From: Candidatus Omnitrophota bacterium
GTDB taxonomy: Bacteria > Omnitrophota > Koll11 > VGKN01
Direction: 5' to 3'
NCBI GenBank assembly: GCA_016867055.1
Contig: VGKN01000126.1
Location: 1-5,230 of the forward strand
DNA length: 5,230 nucleotides
The notes below the pieces were generated by a model. The model saw only the letters and a program-made list of their open reading frames with translations, had not been told where the DNA came from and did no database searches. A program made the translations under genes and the position numbers. Positions 5,174 to 5,230 of the stretch are shown one piece after another (the stretch's first letter is position 1; the number at the start of each line of letters is the position of its first letter).

Positions 5174-5230
5174 ATGCCAAGGATTGCCAGACTATGTGCA
5201 GTAGGTTACCCTCACCACATAACACAACGG
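5174..5230 (+). CDS. REP-associated tyrosine transposase (RAYT, IS200-like), 5' part only
   Basis: Nineteen codons from ATG 5174 read MPRIARLCAVGYPHHITQR and run off the window edge. This is the very conserved N-terminus of RAYT/TnpA_REP proteins (typically MPRxAR, then a PxHVTQRGN-type motif). The family is of HUH single-strand DNA nucleases that act on REP-like hairpins. The catalytic HUH motif and tyrosine would lie outside the window and cannot be checked. An in-frame stop at 5147-5149 and the family start support this ATG, although its ribosome-binding site is poor (AGGTGG, 15 nt upstream). A fitting hairpin-bearing end precedes it at 5115-5135. Whether the gene is intact is unknown. Confidence 0.82.
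   Translation, partial: MPRIARLCAVGYPHHITQR

Overview
The window looks like a piece of a Gram-negative bacterial chromosome with modest GC content. It carries two exported-protein genes framed by mobile DNA. The lineage cannot be fixed from the sequence. The mix of an IS3-type insertion sequence, REP-associated tyrosine transposase (RAYT) ends, and exported proteins with carboxypeptidase-regulatory, TPR and phospholipase-C-like folds reminds me of Nitrospirota or Desulfobacterota-type genomes. That is an impression, not a proof.

Layout. Positions 22-1440 are a complete IS3-family insertion sequence on the minus strand. It has 29-bp imperfect terminal inverted repeats, an OrfA with helix-turn-helix and leucine zipper, and an OrfB with an intact D,D(35)E triad. 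Between its promoter and orfA lies a 45-codon open frame whose stop overlaps the orfA start (TAATG). I see no target-site duplication. Right of the element, 1473-2126 encodes a 217-residue protein of unknown function that has probably lost its 5' end. Positions 2127-2472 hold no gene. They contain a RAYT-type terminal tag, a TTACAAC/GTTGTAA palindrome with a third half-site, a very strong sigma70-type promoter and a leader hairpin.

That promoter drives a probable two-gene operon. The first gene (2473-3207) encodes a membrane-anchored protein with a carboxypeptidase-regulatory-like beta domain and a C-terminal TPR. The second (3243-5105) encodes a secreted protein of about 620 residues. Its N-terminal half carries the metal-binding signature of zinc-dependent phospholipase C/P1 nuclease, and its C-terminal domain resembles a class I glutamine amidotransferase fold without the catalytic cysteine. 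About 10 bp after its stop, a second RAYT-type tag begins, and the first 19 codons of a RAYT transposase run off the right edge (5174-5230).

The two exported proteins are likely co-expressed and act in or outside the envelope. The substrate of the phospholipase-C-like protein is unknown. The surrounding mobile DNA appears to have trimmed the gene on the left and possibly the gene on the right.
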